In this document: positions 63,318 to 64,000 of the stretch, piece by piece | Layout of the letters: each line of letters begins with the position of its first letter | Position numbering within the stretch: the first letter of the stretch is position 1 | DNA from: Candidatus Leptofilum gracile | GTDB taxonomy: Bacteria; Chloroflexota; Anaerolineae; Promineifilales; Promineifilaceae | Assembly (NCBI GenBank): GCA_016713825.1 | Contig: JADJOJ010000001.1 | Location: 62,001-126,000 of the forward strand | Direction of reading: 5' to 3' | DNA length: 64,000 bases | The notes under the pieces: model-generated | The model's input: only the letters and a program-made list of their open reading frames with translations | Told to the model about the DNA's origin: nothing | The model's database searches: none | Position numbers and translations under genes: made by a program

Positions 63318-64000
63318 TGTTAGCCAAAATCATACAATTCATCGCGCCCCCCCAATTCCCGGACGACGACGAGAAAACACGCATTGCCAACTTGCTCAAC
63401 CTGCTGCTGTGGCTGTTCTTTTCCGTCTTCCTGGTGCTCGCGATTGTGCTGCACCTTATTGAAAACAGTGTACTCACCACCACGCTCATCGCCTCTGTGG
63501 CCATCGTTAGCCTGCTGTTGTTGTTTGTGCTGCGGCAGCGCTATGTGCGGGCCGCCAGCTGGCTTACCGTGCTGGTTTTCTACACCGGCACCTTCTCCGC
63601 TGCCTTTTTTGATTCTGGCATGAATCTGGGTGTCAGCTCTTCGCTGCTCACACTGGGCGTATTGGTTGGCCTCATGCTGGGACGCCATATCTTTAATATC
63701 TACGCTGTGCTTACCGTCTTGATTAGCAGTCTTGTTCTGTACCTGGAATCAACCGGACAACTGTCATTACAGGTACGGAGTGAACTGCCCAACTACTTAT
63801 CCACCGGGGCCAACTTTTTCATTTTGGCCATTACGCTAAATTTAACCCTGCGCGACTTGCAAAATGCATCTAACCGCATACGCCAAAACAACAAAGAGCT
63901 GTTGAGCATCCGTGACCATCTGGAACAAACCGTCACGGAACGTACCCGCGACCTGGCCCTGGCCGCCGAAGTAGGGCGCAGCGTATCACAAATTCGTGAA
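63317..64000 (+). CDS. Membrane sensor protein, N-terminal part (runs off window)
   Basis: 228 codons visible. The ATG at 63317 overlaps the upstream stop. About six helices (ANLLNLLLWLFFSVFLVLAI, IASVAIVSLLLLFVL and others) fill residues 20-180; a coiled coil follows (RIRQNNKELLSIRDHLEQTV, then TERTRDLALAAEVGRSVSQI). The ERTRDL...VGRSVSQI segment resembles the linker before the GAF domain of the two upstream sensors. A histidine kinase or other output domain may follow outside the window and could serve as the output for all three. Confidence 0.8.
   Translation, partial: MLAKIIQFIAPPQFPDDDEKTRIANLLNLLLWLFFSVFLVLAIVLHLIENSVLTTTLIASVAIVSLLLLFVLRQRYVRAASWLTVLVFYTGTFSAAFFDSGMNLGVSSSLLTLGVLVGLMLGRHIFNIYAVLTVLISSLVLYLESTGQLSLQVRSELPNYLSTGANFFILAITLNLTLRDLQNASNRIRQNNKELLSIRDHLEQTVTERTRDLALAAEVGRSVSQIRE

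Overview
The window looks like a chromosomal segment of a Chloroflexota bacterium, probably Anaerolineae or a related class. This is inferred from gene content and style: Rex, a MacAB-like exporter without outer-membrane partners, MreB, F1 ATPase genes, GAF/HAMP sensor arrays, a MntA/HepT pair and very large membrane glycosyltransferases. No marker gene in the window fixes the lineage. The most striking sequence-wide property is an 8-bp palindrome, ACGGCCGT, usually inside AACGGCCGTT. It occurs about 70 times by eye, in genes and in all reading frames, but is absent intact from about 31.4 to 41.4 kb.

Layout. 0-5.4 kb (minus strand): the start of a Ser/Thr kinase, two FtsX/MacB-type permeases, an ABC ATPase and an HlyD-type adaptor, i.e. 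one exporter operon. 5.4-12.5 kb: rex with a candidate autoregulatory operator, then atpA-atpG-atpD-atpC-mreB on the minus strand, so F1 only, without Fo or delta genes. A TTGTG-N8-CACAA Rex-like site lies between atpA and the next genes. 12.5-24.7 kb: five giant membrane glycosyltransferase-like proteins that share a C-terminal beta-rich module. 24.86 kb: a selenocysteine tRNA (anticodon UCA). 25.1-29.2 kb: cupin, methyltransferase, a frameshifted membrane protein, SH3b protein, tsaC and prmC. 29.4-31.8 kb: a stand-alone APS kinase and a sulfate adenylyltransferase/APS kinase fusion (PAPS synthesis).

32-40.4 kb is the accessory, mobile part: a lipoprotein, a repeat-containing secreted protein, an intact IS66-type element with perfect 8-bp target duplication, a decayed IS5-type element, a sulfatase, a sulfotransferase and a deleted IS701-like element. 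40.6-50.0 kb (minus strand) is a surface-polysaccharide locus: GDP-fucose synthase, GT4 and GT2 glycosyltransferases, a GT-C membrane enzyme, methyltransferase, Wzx-type flippase and nucleotide-sugar epimerase. With the upstream PAPS genes and the sulfotransferase this suggests a sulfated glycan (inference).

50.2-58.4 kb (plus strand): def, gatC, gatA, an unknown small gene pair, a sugar nucleotidyltransferase, YciI-like protein, aminotransferase, mntA-hepT and gatB. 58.8-64 kb: three consecutive membrane sensor genes (HAMP, GAF, coiled coil), the last running off the window.

Intergenic spaces are filled with short palindromic elements of several families, two of which also lie in frame inside one glycosyltransferase gene. 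At least eight genes, including the normally essential gatB, carry single-base indels, nearly all in homopolymers. These look more like sequencing or assembly errors than true decay, so the frameshifted genes are reported as single loci.
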